Source of the DNA: Stieleria neptunia
GTDB lineage: Bacteria; Planctomycetota; Planctomycetia; Pirellulales; Pirellulaceae
Assembly: GCF_007754155.1 (NCBI RefSeq)
Contig: NZ_CP037423.1
Span: 1,426,001-1,490,000 of the forward strand
Length of the DNA stretch: 64,000 nucleotides
Direction of reading: 5' to 3'
Within the stretch, counting starts at the first letter, position 1; each line of letters starts with the position of its first letter. Position numbers and translations under genes: made by a program. The notes below the pieces were generated by a model, which had not been told where the DNA came from, ran no database searches, and worked only from the letters and a program-made list of their open reading frames with translations. Shown in pieces: positions 14,447-24,318 of this stretch.

Positions 14447-16089
14447 CCCCCGACGAACAATCCACACTGTTCGATGCGTTGTTGGACGGCGACATCAGCG
14501 AAGCCGACTTCTTGAGACTGGAAGCCGAACTGAGCGTCGATGCCGAGGTCCGCAAGGCTTACTATCGACGGCTGGAAATGGATCTGCTGCTTGAGGAAGT
14601 GGCCGCGGAGGAAGCCCACCGTTTGCCTCCGGTTTCCGAGCCGTTGACGCAACGCACACTCAGCCGCGGGCTGTGGTGGGCCGGACTCCTCACCGCGATC
14701 GCGGCGGGATTGATTTTGGTCGTGGCGATGCCGGCCGACCCCGCGGATCAGAATGATCGAAGCGAATTGGCGCAGACGATCCAGAAGAATGAACCCTCGG
14801 CCACGGGCTTTGCCGTCTTGAGCGGGCAGTCCGATGCGGTTTGGGAAGGCGAGCCGATCGACAACGGCGGATTATTACCGCAAGGCGAATTGCACCTCGT
14901 TTCCGGTCTGGTCCACGTCGAGTTGTTCAGCGGCGTGCAAATGGTGATTCGCGGCGACGCGGTGTTTTCGATCGATTCGCCGATGCAAGTCAGCATGCGA
15001 AAAGGCAGCGCGAGGGCCCATGTGCCCGAGCCCGCACACGGGTTTCGTCTGAAAACCGGTGCCGGGGAAGTCGTCGATTTGGGCACCGAGTTCACCGTCG
15101 ATGTCGATGAGTCGCGTTCGAGCGTGAAAGTGGTCGACGGCGAAGTGGAATTGCGAACGCGTGAAGCCGAGGTGCGGCGTCTACGCGACGGCGAAGGGGT
15201 TGAATTGGCTGCCGACGGATCGTTGGCGAAGGAGTCGGCCGACGACATCGCGTTGATCGGACCGGCCGCATTTCAAGACGCCTTGGCCGAACGACAATCT
15301 GATCACTTTCGTCGCTGGCAACTCGCCACGGAATTGCTGCGCAATGATCCGCGACTGATGGCGCACTATCTGGTCGACCCGGACCAAGGTTGGTCGCGAA
15401 AACTGATCAACCGGGCGTCGGCGGCGGGCCGGGTCAACGGCACCGCAATCGCCGGCGACGGGGCGGTGGTCGCTGCGACACGCACCCAGGATCGCTGGGG
15501 GCGAGACGGCGGCGCACTGGATTTCAGTCGGATGGGCAGCCGAGTCCGAGTGGTGGTCCCCGGCGAGCATCGCGGGTTGACGCTGATGTGCTGGGTGAAA
15601 ATCAACAGTCTGGACCGCTGGTACAATTCACTGTTCCTGACCGACGGCCACGAAGATCGCGAGCCGCATTGGCAGCTCATGAATGACGGCCGATTGTTCT
15701 TCTCCGTCAAACCGCCCGAGATCGACCAATTGCCGCCATCGGAACGGGAGCGACAAGTGTTTCACTCTCCGCCGTTCTGGGAGACCTCGATGAGTGGCCA
15801 GTGGATCATGCTGGCGACGGTTTACGATGTCGACCAGAAGCTGGTGACCCACTATGTCAACGGAGAGCCGATCAGTCGTGAATCGATCCCGGAGGCGTTG
15901 TTGGTCGAGTCGATCAAGATCGGTTCCGCATCCATATGCAATTGGAGCGAACCGATGTACCGCAGCGATGCGACGTTTGTTGTCCGAAATTTGAATGGTT
16001 GTGTGGACGAGTTCGCGCTTTTCTCCGGCGCGGTTTCACACGAAGAAATCACTAGTCTCTATCACGTTGGAAACCCGAATGAGCGATAG
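14443..16089 (+). CDS. FecR-domain anti-sigma-like protein with C-terminal LamG domain
   Basis: The product is 548 residues from the ATG that overlaps the sigma gene stop. Residues 1-60 are an acidic cytoplasmic part (FDALLDGDISEADFLRLEAE) likely to bind the sigma factor. One membrane span (LWWAGLLTAIAAGLILVVAM) lies near residue 80. A FecR domain follows (VELFSGVQMVIRGDAVFSID, TGAGEVVDLGTEFTVDVD, VKVVDGEVELRT). The last 200 residues form a LamG/concanavalin-like domain (GLTLMCWVKINSLDRWYNSL to FVVRNLNGCVDEFALFSG). It would sense a carbohydrate or other outer ligand and control the sigma factor; that role is inferred. Confidence 0.9.
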   Translation: MTPDEQSTLFDALLDGDISEADFLRLEAELSVDAEVRKAYYRRLEMDLLLEEVAAEEAHRLPPVSEPLTQRTLSRGLWWAGLLTAIAAGLILVVAMPADPADQNDRSELAQTIQKNEPSATGFAVLSGQSDAVWEGEPIDNGGLLPQGELHLVSGLVHVELFSGVQMVIRGDAVFSIDSPMQVSMRKGSARAHVPEPAHGFRLKTGAGEVVDLGTEFTVDVDESRSSVKVVDGEVELRTREAEVRRLRDGEGVELAADGSLAKESADDIALIGPAAFQDALAERQSDHFRRWQLATELLRNDPRLMAHYLVDPDQGWSRKLINRASAAGRVNGTAIAGDGAVVAATRTQDRWGRDGGALDFSRMGSRVRVVVPGEHRGLTLMCWVKINSLDRWYNSLFLTDGHEDREPHWQLMNDGRLFFSVKPPEIDQLPPSERERQVFHSPPFWETSMSGQWIMLATVYDVDQKLVTHYVNGEPISRESIPEALLVESIKIGSASICNWSEPMYRSDATFVVRNLNGCVDEFALFSGAVSHEEITSLYHVGNPNER

Positions 16090-19000
16090 ACCCACCGGAA
16101 TGAAATCGAACGAGTCGCCACGACGATCGAGTGGCTGGCGGAACTGTTTAAGCCTAGCAGCACGTGGCGTCAGCCCGTGGCGCGTGATGGGCGTTGTCCC
16201 GCGTGCCGGTCGCTTACGCTTCCCGCTGGCAGTGGTGGCGGTGGTGTTGCTGGCCGGGATGGCTCGGGCGGACGAATCGGCCGAGGGTGATTGGCCTGCG
16301 GATTCGGTGCAGTCGGCCGAGCGCGAATTCACGCTCAAGGTCTTGCCGCTGCTGACGGACAAGTGCCTGGGCTGCCACGGCGGCGACGAAGAGGACATCA
16401 AGGGAGAATTCAGCGTGCTCCGCCGCGACGACTTGTTGCGTGGCGGCGAGTCGGAAGAACCGTCCATCGTTCCGGGCCATCCCGACGAGGGCACGTTGAT
16501 CGAAGCGATCGCCTGGGAAGGGTTGGAGATGCCGCCCAAGGAGAACGATCGATTGAGCGAAGAGCAGGTCGAACTGTTCCGCCGCTGGATTAAAAGCGGT
16601 GCACCCTGGCCCGACGAAGAAACCCAGCAGCGTTACCGTGACGAAGAGCGAACCAAGAAAGCCACAAAGGATGGCGTGCTGTTTGCCACAAGCGGCGGCA
16701 CCAGCCAGCAATGGACCGATCGCCGCTACCAGCCCGAGGATCTGTGGTCTTGGGACAAACTGAAATCCAAGGCGGAGTTGTTGCCCGCAGGCACTCCGAA
16801 AGAGCAGGCGATCGATTACTTCGTCGAGCAAAAACTGCAACAAGCAAATCTAAAGGCCTCGCCGCAAGCCGAGCCGCGCGACCTGTTGCGTCGGGCGACA
16901 CATGATTTGACCGGATTGCCGCCGACACCCGAAGAAGTCGACGCATTCGTCAAAGCGTGGGGCGAAGATCCGGACGCGGCCTGGTCGAGCACGATCGATC
17001 GCTTGCTGGCCAGTCCCCGCTACGGCGAGCGTTGGGGACGTCACTGGTTGGACGTCACACGCTACGCCGACACCGGCGGCATGTCGAACGACTACGAACG
17101 CTCCAACATGTGGCGCTACCGTGATTACGTGATTCGGGCGTTCAACGAAGACAAACCGTACAACGAATTCATCGTCGAGCAACTCGCTGGCGACGAATTG
17201 GCCGACCAATCGGTGCGAGCCCGCAGCGGGGGCGATGAAAACGTCGTCCAAGAAACTCGGCTTAACGGCAACTACACGCCCGAAGAATCCGAGTGGCTGG
17301 TGGCGACCGGGTTCCTGCGACTGGGGCCGTGGGACAACGCGATGATCGAGGCCGACGAGGCACGACAGATCTATCTGGACGACCTGGTCAACATCACCGG
17401 CCAGACGTTCTTGTCGACCACCATGCGATGCTGCAAGTGCCACGATCATAAGTTCGACCCGATCCCCACGCGAGACTACTACCGCATGTACGCCGCGTTT
17501 TCGACGACGCACATGGCTGAACGCGCGGTGCCGCTGTTGGCCGAAGAATCAACGGACGCGTTTGAAAGGGGACGCGAGCACGTTCAACGGATGTTGGACT
17601 TTGCGGTTTCCGAAAAGAACAAGCTGGTCGAGAAACGCGAAGCGGCGGCGAGAAAATGGTTCGACGAACACGGTCTGCCCTACAAAAACGAGAACCAGCG
17701 AAAGAATCTGCCCGACGAAGAGAAACCGGAACGGCATGTCGGTTTGGATTATGTCGAACAGGGACAGTTGAAGGTTCGCGAGCAAGACGAATGGATCTGG
17801 AAGCGTCGCCTGGAACGCTACGAGCCGATGGCGCAAAGCGTTTACAACGCGGCCTATGCGGACATGGCTTGGAACGGTGCCCGCAAGCTGCGGATCGGCA
17901 AGCCAAAGAAAGAAACGAAATCAATCGTCAGCCACATTCTGGTCGGCGGAGCATTGACGGCACTCGGGGACCAGGTCCTGCCGGGCGTCTTGAGTGCGGT
18001 CGCGTTGCCCGCCAGTCCGACGTTGGACCCGGCAGCGGTCGAGGACCCGTTCCTGCTGACGCCCGAAGTCGACGGACGGCGATTGGGGCTGGCCAAATGG
18101 ATCGCTCATCCGGACAACGCATTGGCGCTGCGTTCGATCGTCAATCGAATCTGGCAGTACCATTTCGGAGTCGGCTTGGCTGCCAATGCCAATAACTTCG
18201 GCGCCAAGGGCGACAAGCCTTCGCACCCGAAATTGCTCGATTATCTGGCTAGCGACTTTGTCGAAAACGGTTGGACGATCAAACGGCTGCATCGCATGAT
18301 CATGCTGTCGGATGCCTATCGTCGATCCACGGTACCCACGGACAGCGAAACGCTTGCCGAGGTGGACCCGAACAATCGATTGCTTTCGCATTTTCCACGC
18401 CGTCGATTGAGTGCCGAGGAGCTGCGAGATTCGGTGTTGGCGATCACCGGCGAACTACGACACTGCGACGGTGGTGTGCCGGTCAAACCGGAGATCAACA
18501 TGGAAGTGGCGTTGCAGCCGAGAATGATTCAGTTTTCGCTTGCCCCGTCGTACCAACCGTCACGGAAGGCCGACGAGCGCAACCGCCGAACGATCTATGC
18601 CTATCACGTCCGCGGGATGGCGGATCCGTTCACGGAATTGTTCAACCAGCCGAACCCGAACGAGTCGTGTGAATTGAGAGAATCCGCATCGGTGACGCCT
18701 CAAGTGTTCACGTTGCTCAACAGCGCCATGATGACCGATCGATCGATCGCGTTCGCGCTGCGACTGGAAAAGGAGCGTGACGGATTGCCGGCGCAGATCG
18801 ATCGGGCGTTTCGTTTGACGTTCGGACGCGCTGCCTCGGACGACGAGCGAACGCAGTTGGCACGCTATGTCAAAGAGATGCGCACGTACCACGAATCGGT
18901 CGATCCCGCGCCGGTCGAGTATCCGACCAGTATCACGCGTTCGCTGGTGGAAGAGTTCTCGGGCAAGGTGTTCGAGTACGAAGAGATTTTGCCGGTCTTT

Positions 19001-19111
19001 GAAGATTACGAGTACGATCGCAAGGCCAGCGACGTGTCGCCACAGACACGGGCGTTGGCGGACATGTGTTTGCTGTTATGGAACACCAATGAGTTCATGT
19101 ACGTGGAGTGA
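16079..19111 (+). CDS. PSCyt1/DUF1549/DUF1553 cytochrome protein
   Basis: The product is 1010 residues from 16079, overlapping the upstream gene by 11 bp. A start at 16187 would place a normal signal peptide (RLRFPLAVVAVVLLAGMARA) at the N-terminus and is an equally good choice. Domains are a planctomycete cytochrome c (haem motif CLGCH near residue 96), DUF1549 (DLLRRATHDLTGLPPTPEEV), a second CxxCH-type string (RCCKCHDHKFDP) and C-terminal DUF1553 (LAKWIAHPDNALALRSIVNR, IWQYHFGVGL, RRRLSAEELRDSVLAITGEL). It is an exported haem protein of unknown reaction, always paired with DUF1501. Together they are thought to take part in polysaccharide breakdown, which is unproven. Confidence 0.93.
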   Translation: MSDRPTGMKSNESPRRSSGWRNCLSLAARGVSPWRVMGVVPRAGRLRFPLAVVAVVLLAGMARADESAEGDWPADSVQSAEREFTLKVLPLLTDKCLGCHGGDEEDIKGEFSVLRRDDLLRGGESEEPSIVPGHPDEGTLIEAIAWEGLEMPPKENDRLSEEQVELFRRWIKSGAPWPDEETQQRYRDEERTKKATKDGVLFATSGGTSQQWTDRRYQPEDLWSWDKLKSKAELLPAGTPKEQAIDYFVEQKLQQANLKASPQAEPRDLLRRATHDLTGLPPTPEEVDAFVKAWGEDPDAAWSSTIDRLLASPRYGERWGRHWLDVTRYADTGGMSNDYERSNMWRYRDYVIRAFNEDKPYNEFIVEQLAGDELADQSVRARSGGDENVVQETRLNGNYTPEESEWLVATGFLRLGPWDNAMIEADEARQIYLDDLVNITGQTFLSTTMRCCKCHDHKFDPIPTRDYYRMYAAFSTTHMAERAVPLLAEESTDAFERGREHVQRMLDFAVSEKNKLVEKREAAARKWFDEHGLPYKNENQRKNLPDEEKPERHVGLDYVEQGQLKVREQDEWIWKRRLERYEPMAQSVYNAAYADMAWNGARKLRIGKPKKETKSIVSHILVGGALTALGDQVLPGVLSAVALPASPTLDPAAVEDPFLLTPEVDGRRLGLAKWIAHPDNALALRSIVNRIWQYHFGVGLAANANNFGAKGDKPSHPKLLDYLASDFVENGWTIKRLHRMIMLSDAYRRSTVPTDSETLAEVDPNNRLLSHFPRRRLSAEELRDSVLAITGELRHCDGGVPVKPEINMEVALQPRMIQFSLAPSYQPSRKADERNRRTIYAYHVRGMADPFTELFNQPNPNESCELRESASVTPQVFTLLNSAMMTDRSIAFALRLEKERDGLPAQIDRAFRLTFGRAASDDERTQLARYVKEMRTYHESVDPAPVEYPTSITRSLVEEFSGKVFEYEEILPVFEDYEYDRKASDVSPQTRALADMCLLLWNTNEFMYVE
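16156..16186. repeat. Short dispersed repeat inside or before the DUF1553 signal peptide
   Basis: The sequence CACGTGGCGTCAGCCCGTGG..CGTG recurs at 19,122-19,153, in the gap after the same gene. If translation starts at 16079, the repeat encodes part of a long N-terminal extension; if at 16187, it is a leader sequence. Confidence 0.7.
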
Positions 19112-19121
19112 AGATATGCAC

Positions 19122-19153
19122 ACCAGCACGTGGCGTCAGCCAGTGGCGCGTGT
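19122..19153. repeat. Second copy of the CACGTGGCGTCAGCC repeat
   Basis: This is nearly identical to 16,156-16,186 (CACGTGGCGTCAGCCAGTGG..CGTG). It lies in the 96 bp gap between the DUF1553 and DUF1501 genes. Confidence 0.7.
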
Positions 19154-19207
19154 GGAACACACCTTCAACACAAACAATACAACTTCATCGCATAGGAAAT
19201 TAGTCAA

Positions 19208-20614
19208 ATGAATTCATCACTCAATCGTCGCGACGCGTTATTCGGACTCGGTGCCTCTCTGGGGTCGGTCGCCTTTTCGGCGCTGCTTCAAGGCGAAGAC
19301 GCGGCGCAACCGGCCGCCGGCGGTTCGCCGCTATCGCCCAAGCCTCCGATGATGCCGGCCAAGGCGAAGAACGTCATCATGCTGTTCATGGAAGGCGGGC
19401 CGGGCCAAATGGACACGTTTGACCCCAAGCCTGAATTGACACGCTTGCACAAATCTGAATCAAAACTGAAGGCGGGCCAAGAACAAGGGTTCAAGTTCTT
19501 TGTCGGCAGCCCGTTCGGGTTCAATCAGGTCGGTGACACCGGCATCGAGATGTGTGACCAGTGGAAATACCTGTCCGATCCCTACGTCGCCAACGAGCTG
19601 TGCAACTATCGCGGTTGTCAGGCCGAATCGCTGAACCACCCCGAGGCCCTGTTCCACATGAACACGGGCAGCCGCTTGGGAGGTGATCCCGCGGTCGGTG
19701 CTTGGGCGACGTACGGGTTGGGAACGGAAAATCAGAATCTGCCGGGTTATGTGGTGATGACGGAACTGGCGTTGCCCCAGGGCGGTCCGACGAACTGGAG
19801 CAACGGTTTTTTGCCGCCGTATTACCAGGGCACACGTCTGCGTCCGGAAGGTTCGCCGATTTTGGATCTGACGCCGCAGGACTTCAAGTCGCGTGAACAC
19901 CAACGGCGTGCGCTCGACGAATTGGCGCGTCTGAACAAGGCCCACCTGGATTCCTTGGGTGCGGCGGATCAAAAACTGAGCGCCCGCATGCAGAGCTACG
20001 AGCTGGCGTTCCGCATGCAGACCGAAGTTCCGGGCGTGATCGATTTGGCCAAAGAGTCCCAGGACACGATCTCAATGTACGGCATGGACGATCCGGAGAC
20101 CGAAACGTTCGGACGGCAATGTCTGATGGCGAGGCGGTTGGTCGAAAGCGGCGTTCGATTCGTCCAGATCTTCAGCGGCGGTTGGGACAGCCACGATTAT
20201 TTGGAACGCGGTCACTCATCCAGAATCAAGAGCGTCGACAAGCCGATGGCGGCTCTGATTCGTGATCTGAAACAACGCGGCATGTTGGAAGACACGTTGG
20301 TGATCTGGACGGGCGAGTTTGGTCGCACGCCGGACAACAACAAACGGGGCGGCGTTTACTCACTCGGCCGCGGCCACAACAACATGGCGATGACGATGCT
20401 GATGGCCGGTGGCGGAGTGAAGCCGGGCGTGGTCGGTGCAACGGACGAGCTCGGTTCGTCGGCCGTCGAGTGTGTGCACCCGATTCGCGATTTCCACGTG
20501 ACGCTGTTGAAGCTGCTGGGATTGGACGACAACAAGCTGACGTATTTCCACGGCGGCCGTTTCAAACAGCTCAGCCAATTCGGCGGCGAAGTGATCAACG
20601 AGCTGATCGCCTGA
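19208..20614 (+). CDS. DUF1501 domain-containing protein, Tat-exported
   Basis: The product is 468 residues. The N-terminus has a twin-arginine signal (LNRRDALFGLGASLGSVAFS), so export folded by the Tat system is expected. The DUF1501 fold belongs to the alkaline phosphatase/sulfatase superfamily: AKNVIMLFMEGGPGQMDTFD near the start, a central VRFVQIFSGGWDSHD, and late LVIWTGEFGRTPDNN and GRGHNNMAMTMLMAGGGVKP. The product is probably a periplasmic hydrolase or binding partner of the DUF1553 cytochrome encoded upstream. AGGAAATTA sits just before the start as a weak ribosome site. Confidence 0.93.
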   Translation: MNSSLNRRDALFGLGASLGSVAFSALLQGEDAAQPAAGGSPLSPKPPMMPAKAKNVIMLFMEGGPGQMDTFDPKPELTRLHKSESKLKAGQEQGFKFFVGSPFGFNQVGDTGIEMCDQWKYLSDPYVANELCNYRGCQAESLNHPEALFHMNTGSRLGGDPAVGAWATYGLGTENQNLPGYVVMTELALPQGGPTNWSNGFLPPYYQGTRLRPEGSPILDLTPQDFKSREHQRRALDELARLNKAHLDSLGAADQKLSARMQSYELAFRMQTEVPGVIDLAKESQDTISMYGMDDPETETFGRQCLMARRLVESGVRFVQIFSGGWDSHDYLERGHSSRIKSVDKPMAALIRDLKQRGMLEDTLVIWTGEFGRTPDNNKRGGVYSLGRGHNNMAMTMLMAGGGVKPGVVGATDELGSSAVECVHPIRDFHVTLLKLLGLDDNKLTYFHGGRFKQLSQFGGEVINELIA

Positions 20615-20673
20615 CAAAAGGACGCAAAGACGGTTCATTCGATTGGCAAACTTGGCGGGGGGCGTGATAAACT

Positions 20674-21360
20674 GTGGTCGAGGAGACTACCACCAAGATG
20701 CTTGACGAATCCAATCTCGAATCGATTTTTGCGAGTCCCGAATTGCCGAAGATCGCGGAGGTGATCAATTCCAAATTGGCCGCCGAGCGGAAGGCACGCG
20801 AAAGGTTTCGGCGTGAATTGACGCCGAGCGTCAAGGCCGAGTTTATTGCCGGAGAAGTCGTGATGCACTCACCCGCCAAGGCCAAACATCTGAGAGTGAC
20901 CCGTAGGCTCCTCAAACTGCTCGATACCTATGTTCACCGACATGGCCTCGGCGAAGTCTTTTCCGAGAAGGCGCTGATCTGCTTGACCCGCAATGATTAT
21001 GAGCCCGACGTCGTGTTTTTCGGCAAAGAAAAAGCCTCGACGTTCGGGCCGGATCACATGGAGTTTCCGGCCCCGGATTTTGTGGTCGAGGTGTTGTCCG
21101 AGAGCACCGCGTCGCGCGATCGGGGCGTCAAGTTTCAGGACTACGGCCAGCACGGCATCGGTGAATACTGGATCGTCGATTGTGATGAGAAGACGATCGA
21201 GCAGTACGTCTTGCGGGACAACGAGCGCGAGTACCATCTGGCGCAAAAGTTGGCGGGCGGTTCGATCGGTTCGAGGGTGGTGGAGGGTTTCGAGATCCCG
21301 ATCGCCGCGTTGTTCGATGATCAAGCCAACGCGGAGGCGTTGGTCGAGTTGTGCGACTAA
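20674..21360 (+). CDS. Uma2 family (DUF820) protein, endonuclease-like fold
   Basis: The product is 228 residues with a GTG start at 20674. An ATG at 20698, preceded by GAGGAG, is an equally plausible start giving 220 residues. The Uma2 pattern is complete: VKAEFIAGEVVMHSPAKAKH, ALICLTRNDYEPDVVFF, APDFVVEVLSESTASRDRGV, KFQDYGQHGIGEYWIVD. The PDV and (V)EVLS acidic residues are those of a PD-(D/E)XK-like nuclease fold. The family is abundant in cyanobacteria and planctomycetes and its biological role is unknown. It lies 59 bp after the DUF1501 gene and may be transcribed separately. Confidence 0.88.
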   Translation: MVEETTTKMLDESNLESIFASPELPKIAEVINSKLAAERKARERFRRELTPSVKAEFIAGEVVMHSPAKAKHLRVTRRLLKLLDTYVHRHGLGEVFSEKALICLTRNDYEPDVVFFGKEKASTFGPDHMEFPAPDFVVEVLSESTASRDRGVKFQDYGQHGIGEYWIVDCDEKTIEQYVLRDNEREYHLAQKLAGGSIGSRVVEGFEIPIAALFDDQANAEALVELCD

Positions 21361-21652
21361 GCACCGTCGGAAGAATAAGTGGGATAGGCTTCCAGAGCTG
21401 TCACGGCGAAAACGACAGGCTGGCGCACTTTCTCGACGCCATCCCATCATTCTGCCCCGAATCATTCTGCCATCCCTCCCGTGATCCCCACCGACTTGAC
21501 GGGGTGGAGCCTTGGAACGTGGGAAACGGCGGCCGCGCGCCACTGGCTGCCGCCACGTGCTGGAATGCGATCCCGGCGGGGACGCGTGGGTGAATTTGGG
21601 TTAGACTGTCGCGTCTCTTTTTCCACGCGACTGCTCCCACCGGACACGCTCC
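21361..21652. repeat. Intergenic region with GGATAGGCTTCCAG palindrome remnant
   Basis: At 21,363-21,420, CACCGTCGGAAGAATAAGTGG, GGATAGGCTTCCAG and a partial CGACAGGCTGG form a damaged copy of the palindrome seen complete at 27,618-27,732. It is followed by CATTCTGCCCCGAATCATTCTGCC, another planctomycete intergenic motif. No gene is seen. Confidence 0.6.
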
Positions 21653-22999
21653 ATGCGACAGACTGTTCTTTTGCTGCTGACGATTGCGTTGACCCTTGCC
21701 ATCGGAGACGTGGCGGAGGCGAAGCGTCCCAACGTGTTGATCATTTATGGTGACGATCAAGGTTCGATCGACATGGGGTGTTTTGGCGTCAAGGACTTAA
21801 AGACGCCGAACATGGACCGCTTGGCGGCTCAGGGTTTGAAGCTGACCCAAATGTATTCTGCCGCACCGGTGTGTTCGGCCAGCCGGGTCGGTTTGCTGAC
21901 CGGACGTTATCCCGCGCGTGCGGGGCAACCCGGGAACGGTGATCTGAAGACGGAGGAGGTGACGATCGCCGAAGCGTTTCGCCAGTCCGGCTACGCGACC
22001 GGTCATGTGGGCAAGTGGCACTTGGGACGCACCGAAACGATCAATCCCGCCGGCCAGGGTTTTGATCGCTGGTTCGGTCATCTGGAAGGATGCATCGATA
22101 ACTTTTCACACTTCTTTTACTGGTCGGGGCCGAACCGTCACGACTTGTGGGACAACGGGACCGAAGTGCATCGTCCCGGCGAGTACTTTCCGCAGTTGAT
22201 GGTCGATCGTTGCAAACAATTCATCGACCGACAATCCGGCGACGGAGCGGACGAAAAACCGTGGATGTTGTACTGGGCCTTCAACGCGCCGCACTATCCC
22301 TATCAGGGAACGCCCGAGTGGTTGCAGCACTACAGCGATTTGCCGACGCCGCGTCGTGAGTACTGTGCGTTCGTGTCGACGATGGACCAGTACATCGGAA
22401 AGGTGCTGGACCATTTGGACGAGCGTGGTTTGGCGGACAATACGATCGTGATTTATCAGCCCGATCATGGGCACAGCACGGAAACACGGGCGTTTGGCGG
22501 GGGCGGCGACGCGGGGCCGTATCGCGGCGCGAAATTTTCTCTATTCGAAGGCGGGATTCGGGTGCCGAGTGTCGTTCGATTTCCCGGGCGATTGCCGGCC
22601 GGTGAAACCCGCGACCAGTTCATCACGTCGTGTGATTGGTTTCCCACCGTCGCCCAGTGGTGTGGCGTCGAGTTGCCGAAGGCCGGGCTGGACGGCGTTT
22701 CGATGGTTGAGGTGTTGACCGAGAACGCGCCGGCACCGCGCGAACAGTTCTATTGGCAAATGGGCGGCGGGCGAGCGCCTCAGTGGGCCGTTCGCCGCGG
22801 CAATTGGAAGCTGATCGGCAATCCGCGCGACACCACGCCACCGCAGACCGAGCAGGTTCGGGGCGGACAGCTGAAGGAAAAGCTGTTTCTGGTGGATTTG
22901 AATCACGACCCGGGCGAGCAACAGAACCTGGCCGGCGAGCACAGCGATTTGGTGATCGAATTGATGAAGCTGCGTGAACAAATCATTTCCGATTTCTAG
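21653..22999 (+). CDS. Exported sulfatase (formylglycine-dependent)
   Basis: The product is 448 residues. A signal peptide (VLLLLTIALTLAIGDVAEA, about 1-23) precedes the sulfatase core. KRPNVLIIYGDDQGSID supplies the metal-binding aspartates. CSASRVGLLTGRYPARAG carries the C-x-A-S-R site, whose Cys (about residue 74) is converted to formylglycine by a maturase. GHVGKWHLG is the second signature. NTIVIYQPDHGHS holds late metal ligands. It would remove sulfate esters from a substrate, probably an algal polysaccharide, in the periplasm. No maturation enzyme is in the window. The substrate cannot be told from sequence. Confidence 0.94.
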   Translation: MRQTVLLLLTIALTLAIGDVAEAKRPNVLIIYGDDQGSIDMGCFGVKDLKTPNMDRLAAQGLKLTQMYSAAPVCSASRVGLLTGRYPARAGQPGNGDLKTEEVTIAEAFRQSGYATGHVGKWHLGRTETINPAGQGFDRWFGHLEGCIDNFSHFFYWSGPNRHDLWDNGTEVHRPGEYFPQLMVDRCKQFIDRQSGDGADEKPWMLYWAFNAPHYPYQGTPEWLQHYSDLPTPRREYCAFVSTMDQYIGKVLDHLDERGLADNTIVIYQPDHGHSTETRAFGGGGDAGPYRGAKFSLFEGGIRVPSVVRFPGRLPAGETRDQFITSCDWFPTVAQWCGVELPKAGLDGVSMVEVLTENAPAPREQFYWQMGGGRAPQWAVRRGNWKLIGNPRDTTPPQTEQVRGGQLKEKLFLVDLNHDPGEQQNLAGEHSDLVIELMKLREQIISDF

Positions 23000-23044
23000 C
23001 AGCGCAACGCTCAAACGGTCACGGGCAACACAGGAAAGCCTTTG

Positions 23045-23250
23045 TTAGCGGTAGGGCGCGAGCGGACCGTCGGTTTAGTGAGCCGCGACGCGTAAGCGGC
23101 CGGGCATCCAGGCGCCCGCCCGAGGCCTTACGGCCAGCGGCTCACCCTTGCCTTGAGCAATTCCACTCAATCGGCAGCCGCGAGCTATCCGGTTCCTTGT
23201 TATTGCCAACACACCGGAGGGCTCGCGCCCTGCCGCTAACAAATCGTTCA
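23045..23250. repeat. Planctomycete intergenic repeat (GTGAGCCGCGACGCGTAAGCGG type), copy 1
   Basis: Blocks include GTGAGCCGCGACGCGTAAGC, CGAGGCCTTACGGCCAGCGG, and outer arms GGTAGGGCGCGAGCGG / GCTCGCGCCCTGCCGC. The same blocks occur at 40,253-40,440 and, inverted, at 42,917-43,135. It lies between the sulfatase and the FAH gene; no gene is present. Confidence 0.8.
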
Positions 23251-23438
23251 CGGCGTAGGGCATAGGGCGGAGCCTGGGAACGAGTCGCGACACCAGATTG
23301 AAGCTGCCGACGGGCCGGAAGGCCCGTCGGCCGTTGGCGTTGGACGCAATGGTCAAACGGTCGCGGGGTTGGCAATCGGGCGAGAACAGTGCAGGATGAT
23401 CCGACCGAACCACTCTCCACTTCAACCTGCATCCTCCC

Positions 23439-24284
23439 ATGCCAATCTGTCGCATCCCCGGTCCCGACGGTCGCCCCGAGTACGCGTTTTATCGAGACGG
23501 CAAGGTTTGTCCCTTGCGTCAGGTGATGGAAACCGCGCCGGTCGAATTTGAATTGTTTGACGTGACATCGAGTCAGATTCCGGATCTGGGCGGGATCGCC
23601 GACGAGCACTGGTCGACCGCGCCCGACGTCTTGTTGCCGCCGGTGCCACCACCCGGCAAAGTCATCTGCATCGGATTGAATTATCGAGATCACGCGATCG
23701 AGACCAATTCGCCGATCCCATCCGAACCGGTCGTGTTCAGCAAATTCGGTACTGCGGTGATTGGTCACGGGCAAGCGATCGAATTGCCGGAGATTTCTGC
23801 CAAGGTTGATTATGAAGCCGAGTTGGTGGTGGTGATCGGACGGGAAGCCCGCAACGTTTCTGTCGACGAAGCCATGCAGTACGTTTATGGTTACACCTGC
23901 GGACACGACGTTTCGGCACGCGATTGGCAAAAGGGGCGTCCGGGCGGTCAATGGTTGCTCGGCAAGACCTTTGATACGTTTGCGCCGTTGGGGCCGTGTG
24001 TGGTCACGACGGCGGAATTGTCCGATCCGTCAGACGTGCGTGTGCAAATGGAACTCAATGGCGACGTCGTCCAAGACAGCACGACGGCGCAATTGATCTT
24101 TGACATTCCGACGACGATCGCGCATCTGTCCAAGTTTGTCACGCTGAAACCCGGCGACGTGATCTTCACGGGAACGCCGCCCGGTGTCGGGGACGCCAAG
24201 GATCCGCCGGTTTATTTGAAACCGGGAGATCGTTGCAGCGTGATCGTCGACGGCATCGGGACACTGACCAATCGTTGTCAGTGA
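23439..24284 (+). CDS. Fumarylacetoacetate hydrolase family protein
   Basis: The product is 281 residues. The FAH C-terminal catalytic domain is complete: [17 protein letters not shown] with the catalytic His, [17 protein letters not shown] with two of the acidic metal ligands, [11 protein letters not shown], and [20 protein letters not shown] near the end. Family members hydrolyse C-C bonds in acylpyruvates or isomerise similar keto acids with Mg2+. A cytosolic acylpyruvase or 2-keto-acid enzyme is likely; the exact substrate is unknown. It stands alone, with a downstream DUF1569 gene 34 bp away on the same strand. Confidence 0.92.
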   Translation: MPICRIPGPDGRPEYAFYRDGKVCPLRQVMETAPVEFELFDVTSSQIPDLGGIADEHWSTAPDVLLPPVPPPGKVICIGLNYRDHAIETNSPIPSEPVVFSKFGTAVIGHGQAIELPEISAKVDYEAELVVVIGREARNVSVDEAMQYVYGYTCGHDVSARDWQKGRPGGQWLLGKTFDTFAPLGPCVVTTAELSDPSDVRVQMELNGDVVQDSTTAQLIFDIPTTIAHLSKFVTLKPGDVIFTGTPPGVGDAKDPPVYLKPGDRCSVIVDGIGTLTNRCQ

Positions 24285-24318
24285 GACAACGGTTCACACC
24301 CCGAGAAGGAATCATCTG

